This document shows, in pieces, positions 25,510 to 35,268 of a DNA stretch of 45,147 nucleotides. The position numbers and the translations under genes were made by a program. Numbering within the stretch: position 1 is the first letter of the stretch; each line of letters opens with the position of its first letter. The notes below the pieces were generated by a model. That model was given only the letters and a program-made list of their open reading frames with translations, had not been told where the DNA came from and searched no databases. Source of the DNA: Burkholderiaceae bacterium (GTDB lineage: Bacteria > Pseudomonadota > Gammaproteobacteria > Burkholderiales > Burkholderiaceae_F); the NCBI GenBank assembly GCA_019236735.1, contig JAFAIM010000042.1, forward strand, positions 1 to 45,147, read 5' to 3'.

Positions 25510-27711
25510 TCAAGCACGCACCAGATCCTCCGGTTTCACCGGCGGCTTGCGCAATCGCTTGCCGGTCGCAGCGAAGACCGCATTCATCACCGCGGGAACG
25601 ATGCAGGAGGTTCCCGGTTCACCCAGTCCACCGGGGTGTTCGGTGTTTTGAACGATGTGCACCTCGATGACGGGCGCCTCGCTGATCCGCAGCGCCCGGT
25701 ACGTGTCGAAGTTGGTCTGTTCGACTCGCCCGCCCTTCAATGTGATCTCACCGAACAGCGCGGCCGAGATCCCGTAAATGACAGCGCTCTGCACCTGCGC
25801 CTTGATGGTGTCGGGATTTACCGGCATACCGCAATCGACTGCGCAGACGACGCGCCGGACCCGTACCTCGCCGTCTTTCGACACCTCGACCTCGGCCACG
25901 TGCGACATGTAGCTGCCGAACACGAACTGCATCGAGACGCCGCGGCCTGAGCCCATCGGTAGCGGCTGCCCCCAGCCCGCCTTTTCCGCAGCAAGCTGAA
26001 GCACCGCCTTGGCGCGAGGGGACTTGTCTAGAAGTGCCAGCCGGTATTGAACCGGATCCTTCTTGGCCGCGGCGGCTAGCTCGTCCATGAAAGTCTCGAC
26101 CACGAACACGTTGTGCGAGGGTCCCACGCTGCGCCAGAACGCGGTCGGAATTCCGGGCGGCTCGATCCGCCGGTATTCGACGTGGAAATTCGGGATTGCG
26201 TACGCCAGATTGATCGCGCCCTCCGTCGTGTCGGGGTCAAGGCCGTCTTTGAACGCCGGCGGCAGAAAACGCGCGAGCACCGACGAGCCGGCGTAGCTAT
26301 GCCTCCACGCCACCGGCATGCCCGATTCGTCGAGGCCCGCGGACATCTGATCGGCGAAATAGGGGCGGTACATGTCATGCTGGACATCTTCCTCCCGGGT
26401 CCAGATGACTTTCACGGGGCCGTCTACTTGCATCCCGATCTGTACGGCCCGGGTGACATAGTCGACCTCGAGACGGCGGCCAAATCCCCCGCCAAGCAGA
26501 TGATTGTGGGCGATGACCTTCTCCAGTGGCAACCCGGTGGTCTTTGCGGCGGCAGCCTGGGCTCGCGCCAGGGCCTGCGAGCTGAGCCAGATTTCACAAC
26601 CATCCTTGCGCACGTGCACAGTGCAATTCATTGGCTCCATCGTCGTATGCGCGAGAAACGGAACTTGATACTTCGCGTCAACCTTTGTCGCTGCCGCTGC
26701 GATCGCCTTGTCGACATCGCCAATGTTCTGAGCGACCGCGCCGCCGGCGCGCGCCCCATTTTCGAGTTCGCGCGCAATGTCCTCGGTGGTGAGCGTCGCG
26801 TGGGGCCCGTTGTCCCATTCGATGACCAAAGCTGCGAGGGCCTTTTTCGCTGCGCCCATGTGATCCGCGACCACGGCCACCGCATCGTCCAGCCGCACGA
26901 TCTGTCGCACGCCCTTGACCTTCCGAGCTGCGCTGTCATCGACGCTCTTCAGCCGCCCGCCGAAGGTGGGCGACTGGGCGAGCGTGGCGATCTTCACTCC
27001 GGGAGGTCTGACATCGATGCCGTAGACGGCCTTGCCGTTGACCTTCAGCGGAGTGTCCAGGCGTTTGGCCGGCGTGCCGATGAGCTTGAAATCCTCCGGA
27101 CGCTTCAGCTCGACCTTTTGAGGCACGGGGATCTGCGCCGCTTCGGCAGCGAGCGCCCCGTATTTGAGTCGGCGCTTGCTCGCCTGGTGAACCACCTCGC
27201 CTTGCTCCGCGTGGCACTCCGACGGATCGACCTTCCATCGTTTTGCAGCGGCGCCGATCAGCATGATCCTCGCAGTCGCGCCGGCGCGCCGCATGGGATC
27301 CCAGAACGCTCGTATCGAAGAGGAGTTACCGGTGATCTGCTCTCCGCCTAAAGCAGGGTTTCCGTAACGCTTCGGGTTGGGCGGTGCATGTTCCAGCCGA
27401 ACCTGACTCAGGGGTATCTGGAGCTCCTCCGCAATGAGCATCGGGATGGCGGTATAGGTGCCTTGTCCCATTTCGACTTGCGGCATCGTCATCGTCACCG
27501 ACCCGTCGGTGCCGATCCGGATGAAGGCATTGGGTTCGAAGCTGGCGGCCCCGCCCGCCGTAGCGCGCGGCGCGAAGGTGGGTAGACCAAAGCTCAGCAC
27601 GAATCCGCCGCCGGCGACGCTCGCCTTCAGAAATTCGCGGCGCGACACGCCGTTCGCATGCACATCTTCCGTACCATCGGTGGCAGTGGGTCCGAAGCGA
27701 TCGAAATTCAT
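25510..27711 (-). CDS. Molybdopterin-binding aldehyde/isoquinoline oxidoreductase, large subunit (IorB-like)
   Basis: 733 residues. The N-terminus has a twin-arginine-type motif (VSRREFLKASVAGGGFVLSFGL, Arg24-Arg25), as in isoquinoline 1-oxidoreductase beta subunits. MoCo-domain signatures follow: MPQVEMGQGTYTAIPMLIAEEL, NPALGGEQITGNSSS, LLGGGFGRRLEVDYV, RSVGPSHNVFVVETFMDEL, CAVDCGMPVNPDTI and, near the end, PGGLGEPGTSCIVPAV with the catalytic Glu. It hydroxylates an aldehyde or N-heterocycle and passes electrons to the 2Fe-2S subunit. Its ATG follows the small-subunit stop by 2 bp, with AAGGAGGG inside the upstream gene. The substrate is unknown. Confidence 0.93.
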   Translation of the reverse strand: MNFDRFGPTATDGTEDVHANGVSRREFLKASVAGGGFVLSFGLPTFAPRATAGGAASFEPNAFIRIGTDGSVTMTMPQVEMGQGTYTAIPMLIAEELQIPLSQVRLEHAPPNPKRYGNPALGGEQITGNSSSIRAFWDPMRRAGATARIMLIGAAAKRWKVDPSECHAEQGEVVHQASKRRLKYGALAAEAAQIPVPQKVELKRPEDFKLIGTPAKRLDTPLKVNGKAVYGIDVRPPGVKIATLAQSPTFGGRLKSVDDSAARKVKGVRQIVRLDDAVAVVADHMGAAKKALAALVIEWDNGPHATLTTEDIARELENGARAGGAVAQNIGDVDKAIAAAATKVDAKYQVPFLAHTTMEPMNCTVHVRKDGCEIWLSSQALARAQAAAAKTTGLPLEKVIAHNHLLGGGFGRRLEVDYVTRAVQIGMQVDGPVKVIWTREEDVQHDMYRPYFADQMSAGLDESGMPVAWRHSYAGSSVLARFLPPAFKDGLDPDTTEGAINLAYAIPNFHVEYRRIEPPGIPTAFWRSVGPSHNVFVVETFMDELAAAAKKDPVQYRLALLDKSPRAKAVLQLAAEKAGWGQPLPMGSGRGVSMQFVFGSYMSHVAEVEVSKDGEVRVRRVVCAVDCGMPVNPDTIKAQVQSAVIYGISAALFGEITLKGGRVEQTNFDTYRALRISEAPVIEVHIVQNTEHPGGLGEPGTSCIVPAVMNAVFAATGKRLRKPPVKPEDLVRA

Positions 27712-27713
27712 CG

Positions 27714-28190
27714 TCAGCCCTCCTTCGACGTCGCCGGAGACTTCGCGGCGTGCTTGATCGCTTCGCGGATTCGCACGTAGGTGCCGCAGCGACAGATGTT
27801 TCCGGCCATCGCCGCGTCGATGGCGTCGTCGTCTGGATGGGGGTTGCTCGCCAGCAGCGCCGATGCGGACATGATCTGGCCGGACTGACAGTAGCCGCAC
27901 TGCACGACCTCCAGATCGAGCCACGCTTTCTGGATCTTGCGGCCGGCGGCCGTGTTGCCGATCGCCTCGATCGTTGTGATCGCCGCATTGCCGACGCTCT
28001 GGACAGGTGTCAGGCACGAACGGATAGGAGCTCCGTTCATGTGCACCGTGCAGGCGCCGCACAGGGCCATGCCGCAGCCGAACTTCGTCCCGGTCATACC
28101 GAGCACGTCGCGCAGAACCCACAGCAAGGGCGTATCGCCGTCGACATCGACCGTGTGGCGAGCGCCATTGACATTGAGCACGTAAGCCAT
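27714..28190 (-). CDS. 2Fe-2S subunit of aldehyde/isoquinoline oxidoreductase (IorA-like)
   Basis: 158 residues. It carries both iron-sulfur clusters of the xanthine-oxidase family: the plant-ferredoxin-type ligands Cys39, Cys44, Cys47 and Cys59 ([18 protein letters not shown]...RSC) and the helical domain ligands Cys98, Cys101, Cys133 and Cys135 ([13 protein letters not shown]...GNICRCGTY). It relays electrons from the molybdenum site of the partner encoded 2 bp downstream to an acceptor, probably a cytochrome. An AGGAG precedes the ATG. Third from the end of a nine-gene run, with XdhC immediately before it. Confidence 0.96.
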   Translation of the reverse strand: MAYVLNVNGARHTVDVDGDTPLLWVLRDVLGMTGTKFGCGMALCGACTVHMNGAPIRSCLTPVQSVGNAAITTIEAIGNTAAGRKIQKAWLDLEVVQCGYCQSGQIMSASALLASNPHPDDDAIDAAMAGNICRCGTYVRIREAIKHAAKSPATSKEG

Positions 28191-28222
28191 GTGTCAACTC
28201 CTGACAAAATGGGCGGCGGCGA

Positions 28223-29419
28223 TCACGCGGCCACCCGGTTGATTGCGAGCGGGAGCGCCGTCGCAGATAGCGAACCGCGCGCGAAATCGCCGCTCTCGTG
28301 CAACGGGCCTTGTCGTTCCCGCGACAACCCGCCGCAGCGGCCCGCCAGCACGGCTTTCATTTCGGCGACGATCGCGAACGCGACCTCCTCAGGTGTCTCG
28401 GCTCCAATGTCCAGGCCCACCGGGGCGTACAAGCGGGCGAGCTGCGCCTCGGTTCCCGCGATGCCGCGGCACGCAAGTTCCTCCAACAATCGCTGTGTTC
28501 TGCGTTTGGGCCCGAGAACTCCGAGATATCGGATCGGCGCCGGCAGCAGCGCCCCCAACGCGGCAAAGTCCCGGCGGTAATCGTGGTTCATCACAACCGC
28601 CAGAGAGTCGCTATCGAGTTCGAGCAGGTCGACTGCGGCAGCGGGTTCTTCGGCTACCAGTCGGTCGGCGGCCGGAAATCGGACCCGGGTCGCATGGCCG
28701 GGACGGGGGTCGGCCACAACGACCTTCATTCCCTGTGCCTTTGCCATCTCTGCGAGCGGCACCGCATCATGTCCGCCACCGAAGATCACCAGCGTTGGTG
28801 ACCTTTCGATGATCTCGAAGCTCACGGCCAGGGGCCCGGGGCAGGTGTCGAAGATCCGCGCCGATGATGCTCCGGTCGCGAGCGCGGCTGCGGCCGCGTC
28901 CTCCAGGATCTGCCTGTGCCGCGCGTTCCCGACGCCCAGTGCGATCGACCCTTTGCTCGGATGCCACAGTAGACGGCTTCCCATCGCGATCGAGCTTTCG
29001 GGGCAACTTGAGAAAACGGTCGCAACGACCGCGGACTCCGACTCCCGCACGCAGTCGGCAAGGAACGCCATGTATGCACTGTCCGTCAGCAAGCGCTCGA
29101 CCAGGACCTCGACGACGCCATTGCAGCCGAGCGAGAAACGGTCTTCTCCGTCATCGTCGCCGGTAGAGTCATACACGAGATGCTTCGGTCTGCCCGACTG
29201 CATCACCCAGGTCGCGTGACGGCGAACGTCGCGCTCCAGGCACCCACCGCTGATTGCACCGGTAGCCTCGCCGTCTTCGGTAACCAGCATATGGGCACCG
29301 ATCCGGCGGTAGGTGGAGCCGGCGACATTGACCACGCTAGCGAGTGCGGCGACGCTGCCGGCGCGCGACGCGGCCTCGTAGACACGGACAATATTTTGGA
29401 GTTCGTTGACCCGGGACAC
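28223..29419 (-). CDS. XdhC/CoxI family molybdenum-cofactor maturation protein
   Basis: 398 residues, starting at GTG 29419 with AAAGGAAC upstream. The N-terminal XdhC domain has ALASVVNVAGSTYRRIGAHMLV, GAISGGCLERDV and DSTGDDDGEDRFSLGCNGVVEVLVE. A Rossmann-like C-terminal domain begins LVIFGGGHDAVPLAEMAK and contains VVADPRPGHATRVRFP and YLGVLGPKRR. XdhC proteins bind, sulfurate and insert MoCo into enzymes of the xanthine oxidase family, matching the two subunits encoded downstream. It is 23 bp after the catalase gene. Confidence 0.95.
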   Translation of the reverse strand: MSRVNELQNIVRVYEAASRAGSVAALASVVNVAGSTYRRIGAHMLVTEDGEATGAISGGCLERDVRRHATWVMQSGRPKHLVYDSTGDDDGEDRFSLGCNGVVEVLVERLLTDSAYMAFLADCVRESESAVVATVFSSCPESSIAMGSRLLWHPSKGSIALGVGNARHRQILEDAAAAALATGASSARIFDTCPGPLAVSFEIIERSPTLVIFGGGHDAVPLAEMAKAQGMKVVVADPRPGHATRVRFPAADRLVAEEPAAAVDLLELDSDSLAVVMNHDYRRDFAALGALLPAPIRYLGVLGPKRRTQRLLEELACRGIAGTEAQLARLYAPVGLDIGAETPEEVAFAIVAEMKAVLAGRCGGLSRERQGPLHESGDFARGSLSATALPLAINRVAA

Positions 29420-29442
29420 GCTGTTCCTTTCGTACCTGAGTG

Positions 29443-30483
29443 CTACTGGCTGCGCCGCCCGAACGAGACGCCGTAGGCGCCAGCGCGCACGGCCGGTAGC
29501 GGATCGTCGGAGAGCTCGATGCCATCGGTCAGGCTGGTCGGCAGGAACAGCAGCCTCTTCTGTGCCTCGAAGCTGTTGCCGACAGGTTTGTCGAGCGTCA
29601 GGACACCCAGATCGACCACTTTGCGGCCATCGGGCCAGGGTTCGCTCGGATCCTTCGTTTGATCCTGGGGCTCGGCCATTTGCGCCTTCAAGTGGAACAC
29701 GACCGGCTTTTGTGTAATCCGATGCGGTAGATCGTCGATCAGGAAATCGGGTGTCTTCTTGCTCGCCTCTTCCGGCGTCAGATGCACGAGTTTCTCCGGA
29801 ACCATTTGGTAGCGAACCGCCTGTTTTTGCCCCGTCTTGTTGACGAAGATGAAGGCGTCGATGCCGTAATACTCCTCGTCAGCAAAGCTGTCCGGTGTCG
29901 AGACCGTGCCGAACGCTTTCGGCGCGTTCGGATGGCTGGCGAAAAACTTGTCGAGTGTCGTCGGCTTCGGAGCTTCGGGTGGACTGGCGCTGATCGCGAG
30001 CAGCAGGTCACGAAAATCCTCCCCCGAACCGACCGGGAAGAACTTCAGCGAGACAATCACCATGTCGGTGTCGACTCCACCCGGCAGATGGAACTTGATC
30101 GCCATTCCATGCGGGTTGGCACCGGGCGAGCCGTCCGGCACGTTCGGCACCCCACCGGAGTCGGAGAAGCGCACCGTCACCGGGATCGTGCTGCCGTTGA
30201 AAAGCGGCGAGCGGCTGAGCTTGGCAGCTTCCGGCGAAGCTTTGAAGCTTCCGGTGACGACGACGCCTTTGGCGTGGTTGGCGCGGAAACCCGGGTGCGA
30301 TCCGTACACCTTGTTCAGCGCGTCGACGACCTGAGTCGTGATCGGCACATCAGCTGCGATCGCCGCCGCACATGCGAGCAGACCCGAAGCAAGCACCAGC
30401 GACATCAAGCGCTTCGCATAACGCCCCGACATCTGTGGTTGTGCGACTGCCCCGACTACGTCATCGGTATTTCTCGTAATCAC
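29443..30483 (-). CDS. Catalase-related peroxidase (SrpA-like), exported
   Basis: 346 residues from GTG 30483, which has AGGAGG five bases upstream; a longer in-frame extension lacks support. Residues 24-44 (KRLMSLVLASGLLACAAAIA) are a signal peptide or anchor. The body is the short catalase fold: GFRANHAKGVVVTGSF with the distal His, TIPVTVRFSDSGGVPNVPDGSPGANPHGMAIKF, and RYQMVPEKL. Small periplasmic catalases of this type act mainly as peroxidases. It lies in the middle of the nine-gene operon, where it may remove peroxide formed by the molybdoenzyme. Confidence 0.9.
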   Translation of the reverse strand: MITRNTDDVVGAVAQPQMSGRYAKRLMSLVLASGLLACAAAIAADVPITTQVVDALNKVYGSHPGFRANHAKGVVVTGSFKASPEAAKLSRSPLFNGSTIPVTVRFSDSGGVPNVPDGSPGANPHGMAIKFHLPGGVDTDMVIVSLKFFPVGSGEDFRDLLLAISASPPEAPKPTTLDKFFASHPNAPKAFGTVSTPDSFADEEYYGIDAFIFVNKTGQKQAVRYQMVPEKLVHLTPEEASKKTPDFLIDDLPHRITQKPVVFHLKAQMAEPQDQTKDPSEPWPDGRKVVDLGVLTLDKPVGNSFEAQKRLLFLPTSLTDGIELSDDPLPAVRAGAYGVSFGRRSQ

Positions 30484-30508
30484 GGTGCCTCCTTTCCTTG
30501 AGCGTGGT

Positions 30509-32206
30509 CTAGGCGATCTTCCGATAAGGCCGGTAGCAGGGCTCCCACACGCAGGCGGCGATCCGAGCAGCGAGAGTGGTTTCGCTTGCCGGCTCCGCAA
30601 CGCCATCGGCCTGCGCTTGGTGGGCAACAGCTTTCGCGACCGCAACGGCGACGGCGCGCAGTTCGCTCACCGGCGGCAGCAGCCGTTCATCTTTGCCCTC
30701 CTTCGCTGGCGAGAGCTGCGCGAGGGCCCGTCCGGCCGCCATAAACATTCCATCGGTCACCCGCCTCGCATTCGCAGCGAGAATTCCAAGGCCGACCCCA
30801 GGGAAGATGTAGGAGTTGTTCGTCTGATTGACGATCACTGTCCGGCCGTTGATCTGAACCGGAGCAAATGGGCTGCCGGTGCCGATCAGTGCGCGGCCTT
30901 CCGTCCAGCCCGCGAGCTGTTCCGGAGTTGCTTCGCTGAGCCAGGTCGGGTTGGACAGCGGGAATATCACCGGGCGATCGACGTGCTTCGCCATTTCGCG
31001 AACGACGTTTTCGGTGAAGGCGCCGCTCTGCGCGGACGTGCCGATCAGCACCGTAGGTTTGGCATTCGAGACGACATCGAGCAGGCCAATTTCATCCGGA
31101 TTCTGGAGTCGCCAACCGGCCACATCTCGACGCCTCCGCACGAACGGCGCTTGCGCCGGGGTTATGCCAGGCATCCCCTCGACCAGCAGGCCGTGGCGAT
31201 CGACTGCGAAGAAGCGCCCGCGCGCTTCGTCTTGGCCCAAACCGCCATCGATCATCGCGTGCAACAGCAGCGCCGCGATGCCGCTACCTGCAGAGCCCGC
31301 ACCCAGCAGCGCAATCCGCTGCTGCGTCAGCGGCACTCCGGTGACTCCGATCGCAGCGAGTAAGGTTCCGGCGACCGCGGCGGCGGTGCCTTGGATGTCG
31401 TCGTTGAAGGTGCAGAGGCGCTCGCGGTATCGCTCGAGAAGCCGCGCGGCGTTCGTGCCGGCGAAATCCTCCCACTGCAACAGAACGTCAGGCCAGCGTT
31501 CGGCTACCGCAGCAATAAAGTCCTCGATGAAGGCGTCATAGTCATTACCGCGGACTCGTTCATGGCGCCAGCCGATGTACAGCGGGTCGGCCAGGCGTTC
31601 CTGGTTGTTGGTTCCGACATCGAGCAGGATCGGCAGCGTTTGGTCCGGGTGGATTCCGGCGCAGGCCGTGTACAACGACAGTTTTCCGATGGGAATTCCC
31701 ATGCCGCCGGCTCCTTGGTCGCCAAGGCCCAGGATGCGCTCGCCGTCGCTGACGACGATGACGCGAACCGGATCGAACCGCGCGTCGGAGACAATCTCGC
31801 GGATCCGATGCCGGTTCGGATAACTGAGGAAAAGTCCGCGCGGCTTGCGCCAGATCTCGCTGAAACGCTGACAGCCTTCGCCGACCGTCGGCGTATAAAC
31901 GAGCGGTAGCGTCTCCTCCAGGTTGCGCACGATCAGCGCGTAAAACAGGGTCTCGTTGGTGTCCTGAAGTTCGCGTAGAAACGCGTAGCGTTCGAACGCC
32001 GTTGGGAAGCGCCGCAACACCTTCAGCCGGCGCGATACCTGTTCGTCGAGCGTCCCGACGTGCGGCGGCAGCAGCCCGTGTAGACCGAACATGTCGCGCT
32101 CTTCGTCGGTAAAGGCGGTTCCCTTGTTCAGGGTCGCCTGGTTGAGCAAGTCCAGGCCTGTCAGACGGGTTTCGACCGCTGCGGAGCAGTTCGGCACTTG
32201 GCCCAT
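30509..32206 (-). CDS. maeA: NAD-dependent malic enzyme
   Basis: 565 residues, the normal length of the large (SfcA-type) malic enzymes. It converts L-malate to pyruvate and CO2 with NAD+ reduction. Visible signatures are Tyr104 in PLVYTPTVGEGCQ, Lys175 in GMGIPIGKLSLYTACAGI, the metal-binding QWEDF and FNDDIQGTAA blocks, the NAD motif LLGAGSAGSGIA, and SNPTWLSEATPEQ. It lies 27 bp after dctA, so uptake of C4-dicarboxylates and malate decarboxylation are co-transcribed. NAD rather than NADP use is inferred from family resemblance. Confidence 0.96.
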   Translation of the reverse strand: MGQVPNCSAAVETRLTGLDLLNQATLNKGTAFTDEERDMFGLHGLLPPHVGTLDEQVSRRLKVLRRFPTAFERYAFLRELQDTNETLFYALIVRNLEETLPLVYTPTVGEGCQRFSEIWRKPRGLFLSYPNRHRIREIVSDARFDPVRVIVVSDGERILGLGDQGAGGMGIPIGKLSLYTACAGIHPDQTLPILLDVGTNNQERLADPLYIGWRHERVRGNDYDAFIEDFIAAVAERWPDVLLQWEDFAGTNAARLLERYRERLCTFNDDIQGTAAAVAGTLLAAIGVTGVPLTQQRIALLGAGSAGSGIAALLLHAMIDGGLGQDEARGRFFAVDRHGLLVEGMPGITPAQAPFVRRRRDVAGWRLQNPDEIGLLDVVSNAKPTVLIGTSAQSGAFTENVVREMAKHVDRPVIFPLSNPTWLSEATPEQLAGWTEGRALIGTGSPFAPVQINGRTVIVNQTNNSYIFPGVGLGILAANARRVTDGMFMAAGRALAQLSPAKEGKDERLLPPVSELRAVAVAVAKAVAHQAQADGVAEPASETTLAARIAACVWEPCYRPYRKIA

Positions 32207-32233
32207 GGCGTCCCCCTAACTCCCGTGGCCGTG

Positions 32234-33571
32234 TTATTCGGTCGGGCTTTGCGCGAAAGCCTCGCTGGCCGCGACAGGGTGCGCCATCGTCGCATGCAGC
32301 GCATCGGCGTCGAGCTCGCCTTCGAGGCGGCTAATCACGATCGTTGCCACGCCGTTGCCGACCAGGTTGGTCAAGGCACGGCACTCGCTCATGAACTTGT
32401 CGATGCCGACGAGGATCGCGAGCGCCTGGATCGGGATGTCGGGAACGATGGTCAGAGTCGCGGCCAGCGTGACGAACCCGGCACCGGTCACTCCCGATGC
32501 GCCTTTGGAAGTGATCGCCGCGATCAGCAGAATGCCCAACTCCTGTCCGAGCGACAGCGGCGTATTGGTCGCCTGCGCCAGAAACAGCGTCGCCAGAGTC
32601 ATGTAGATGTTCGTACCGTCGAGGTTGAAGCTGTAGCCGGTCGGGATCACGAGTCCGACAACCGGTTTGGACGCTCCGAGCCGCTCCATTTTGTGGATCA
32701 TGTGGGGAAGGACGGTTTCGGACGAACTGGTCCCGAGGACGATCAGCAATTCGTCCTTGATGTAGGCGAGAAAGCGCAGGATCGAGAAGCCGGCAGCACG
32801 TGCAATCCCGCCAAGTACAAGCAGGACGAAAAGAATGGCCGTCGTGTAGAAGGTCAGGATCAACTCTCCGAGATTCCGAAGCGCGCCGAGCCCGAACGCC
32901 CCGACCGTGAACGCCATGGCGCCGAACGCTCCGATGGGCGCGGCGCGCACGATCATCGCGATGATCCGGAAGAACAGGGTGGAAGCCGTATCGATACCCC
33001 GGGCGATGCGCGTGCCGACGTCGCCCATCCTGGAGAGCGCGAAGCCGCTCAGGATCGCGACCAGGAGGATCTGCAGGATGTCGCCGTTGGCGAACGGATC
33101 GAGAAAGCTGGTGGGGATGATGTTGAGAAGGTGCCCGACGATGCTCTCGTCCTTGGCGCGCGTCACGTATCGGGCCACTGCGCTGGTGTCGAGCGTCGCC
33201 GGATCGATGTTGAAGCCCTTGCCGGGCCGGACGATTTCACCGACGGCCAGCCCGATTGCGAGCGCAAGGGTGGAAACCACCTCGAAGTAGATCAGCGTCT
33301 TCAGACCGATGCGGCCGACTTTTTTCAAATCGCCCATCGAGCCGATGCCGTGAACGACCGTGCAGAAGATCACCGGCGCAATCATCATCTTGATGAGCGC
33401 GATGAAGCCATCGCCGAGGGGTTTCAGGGCCGCGCCGGTGTGCGGGAAGAAGTGACCGACGGCGACCCCGGCGATGATGGCCAGGATCACCTGGACATAC
33501 AGAATCCGGTACCACGGGCGGTGCGCGGCCATGGAAGCCGGAGCCGGTTTCGAAGGAGTTGAAGAGAGCAC
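32234..33571 (-). CDS. dctA: C4-dicarboxylate transport protein DctA
   Basis: 445 residues, a sodium/proton:dicarboxylate symporter of the DAACS family that imports succinate, fumarate and malate. The helices and loops are typical: [43 protein letters not shown], the re-entrant loop [30 protein letters not shown] and [20 protein letters not shown]. The start may be GTG 33571 or ATG 33532; the latter matches most DctA N-termini but neither has a strong Shine-Dalgarno. Followed 27 bp later by malic enzyme. Confidence 0.97.
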   Translation of the reverse strand: MLSSTPSKPAPASMAAHRPWYRILYVQVILAIIAGVAVGHFFPHTGAALKPLGDGFIALIKMMIAPVIFCTVVHGIGSMGDLKKVGRIGLKTLIYFEVVSTLALAIGLAVGEIVRPGKGFNIDPATLDTSAVARYVTRAKDESIVGHLLNIIPTSFLDPFANGDILQILLVAILSGFALSRMGDVGTRIARGIDTASTLFFRIIAMIVRAAPIGAFGAMAFTVGAFGLGALRNLGELILTFYTTAILFVLLVLGGIARAAGFSILRFLAYIKDELLIVLGTSSSETVLPHMIHKMERLGASKPVVGLVIPTGYSFNLDGTNIYMTLATLFLAQATNTPLSLGQELGILLIAAITSKGASGVTGAGFVTLAATLTIVPDIPIQALAILVGIDKFMSECRALTNLVGNGVATIVISRLEGELDADALHATMAHPVAASEAFAQSPTE

Positions 33572-33593
33572 TTCCGTATCTTACGTGGGCCAG

Positions 33594-34049
33594 CTATTTT
33601 GTCGGCCGACTCCGCACGATCAAAGTTCCTACGGAAACCTGAACGGCCTCGTTGTTCTGGTTCAAGGTCGTGAACCTCACTCGAATGAGTCCCTGATCCG
33701 GCCGGGATTTCGACGCACGCACTTCCAGCACCTCGCTCTGGACGCGAAGCTCATCGCCTGGACGAACGGGTCGAGGCCAGCGCGACTCCTCGAAGCCCAG
33801 GCCGATGATTCCGCCGGCGGGCTTCAAGTCGCTGTCGACCAGCAGTCGCATCGTGACCGCCGCCGTGTGCCACCCGCTTGCCGCGAGTCCCCCGAAAATC
33901 GAGTCGCCCGCGGCCCTTTCGTCGAGATGGAATAGCTGCGGATCGAATTCGGCGGCAAAACTCTTGATGCGATCGCGCTCGATCACGATTCGGCTTGCAC
34001 CCTCGAATCGTTGCCCGGCCTCGAAGTCTTCCAGATAGTGCACTTTCAT
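33594..34049 (-). CDS. MaoC family dehydratase
   Basis: 151 residues with a single hot-dog domain. The hydratase signature is present: RDRIKSFAAEFDPQLFHLDERAA with likely catalytic Asp36 and His41, then IFGGLAASGWHTAAVTMRLL. Such enzymes hydrate enoyl-CoA thioesters. With the thiolase 16 bp upstream and the SDR before it, it would supply the hydration step of a beta-oxidation-like route. The acyl-CoA substrate is not identifiable. Confidence 0.93.
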   Translation of the reverse strand: MKVHYLEDFEAGQRFEGASRIVIERDRIKSFAAEFDPQLFHLDERAAGDSIFGGLAASGWHTAAVTMRLLVDSDLKPAGGIIGLGFEESRWPRPVRPGDELRVQSEVLEVRASKSRPDQGLIRVRFTTLNQNNEAVQVSVGTLIVRSRPTK

Positions 34050-34065
34050 CGATCGGATTCCCGAT

Positions 34066-35250
34066 TCAAACCGTCTCCAGCGCCAGCGCGATGCCTTGGC
34101 CTCCGCCGATGCACAACGTGACGATTCCTCGCTTCAGGCCGTCGCGCTTCATCGAATGCAGCAGCCGGGTTACCAGGACTGCGCCGGTTCCGCCGATCGG
34201 ATGGCCATGCGCAATCGAGCCGCCCTCGACGTTGACGATCGATTCGGCAAGTTCCAGGTCCCGCATGCAGGCGAGCACGATCGCCGCGAAGGCTTCGTTG
34301 ATCTCAGCCCGCTGCACATCGCTTGTCTTCCAGCCCGCGCGTTTCAGCGCGAGGCGCACTGCTGGAACCGGGCCCAGCCCGAAAAACCCCGGTTCCACGG
34401 CTGCAACTCCGTGCGACACGAGGCGCGCAACCGGCTTCAGTCCGTGGCTGTCCGCAAAGGCGCGGTCTGCCACGATGATCGCCGCGGCGCCGCTGTTCAG
34501 CCCAGGGGCGTTGCCCGCCGTGATCGTGCCGTCCTTGCGGAAGGCGGGCTTGAGCTTCGCCAGAGTCTCGGTCGTCGTCTCCGGCCGGTTCTGCTCGTCC
34601 TTGTCGAAGTTCACCGGGCCTTTGCGGCTGGGGATCTCGACCGCGACGATTTCTTCCTTGAATTTGCCGGCAGCCTGTGCGGCGCTGAAGCGCTGCTGCG
34701 AGCGAGCTGCCCAGCGGTCCTGCTCTTCGCGCGTGATGCCGTAGCGGCTGACCAGATCTTCGGTGTGCCAACCGGAGTGCTCGCCGCTGAATGCGTCGTT
34801 TAAGCCGTCGCGCAGCATGCTGTCAATGATCTGCGCATCGCCCATCCGGTAGCCCCAGCGGCCGCCTGCGACGAGGTACGGCGCCTGGTCCATGTTTTCC
34901 ATTCCGCCGGCAACGGCGCAGGACGCGGTTCCCGCAAGGACTTCCACTGCGGCCGTAGCAATCGCCTGTGCACCCGAACCGCACACGCGGTTGACCGTCA
35001 GCGCCGGCACTTGCACCGGCAGGCCGCCGCCGATCGCGGCTTGCCGGGCCGGATTCATCTTCACTCCAGCCTGGATCACGTTGCCCATCACGACCGTCTC
35101 GACCTGTGCCGGGTCCAACCCGGAGCGCCGCACGGTCTCGCGGATCACCGCCGCGCCGAGCGCCGGAGCGGGAACGTCCTTCAGAGAGCCGCCATAGCTG
35201 CCGATGGCGGTGCGAACGGGATTACATAAGACGATCTCGCGTTGCGACAT
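34066..35250 (-). CDS. Acetyl-CoA C-acyltransferase (thiolase)
   Basis: 394 residues, normal for biosynthetic/degradative thiolases. The acylated Cys90 is in LTVNRVCGSG, His350 in EGGSIAHGHPIGGTGA and the general-base Cys380 in TLCIGGGQG; NEAFAAI is also present. It cleaves 3-ketoacyl-CoA with CoA, or condenses two acetyl-CoA. GGGAGA precedes its ATG. Second gene of the nine-gene run, 18 bp after the SDR gene. Confidence 0.96.
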   Translation of the reverse strand: MSQREIVLCNPVRTAIGSYGGSLKDVPAPALGAAVIRETVRRSGLDPAQVETVVMGNVIQAGVKMNPARQAAIGGGLPVQVPALTVNRVCGSGAQAIATAAVEVLAGTASCAVAGGMENMDQAPYLVAGGRWGYRMGDAQIIDSMLRDGLNDAFSGEHSGWHTEDLVSRYGITREEQDRWAARSQQRFSAAQAAGKFKEEIVAVEIPSRKGPVNFDKDEQNRPETTTETLAKLKPAFRKDGTITAGNAPGLNSGAAAIIVADRAFADSHGLKPVARLVSHGVAAVEPGFFGLGPVPAVRLALKRAGWKTSDVQRAEINEAFAAIVLACMRDLELAESIVNVEGGSIAHGHPIGGTGAVLVTRLLHSMKRDGLKRGIVTLCIGGGQGIALALETV

Positions 35251-35268
35251 GCTGAGTCTCCCAATTGA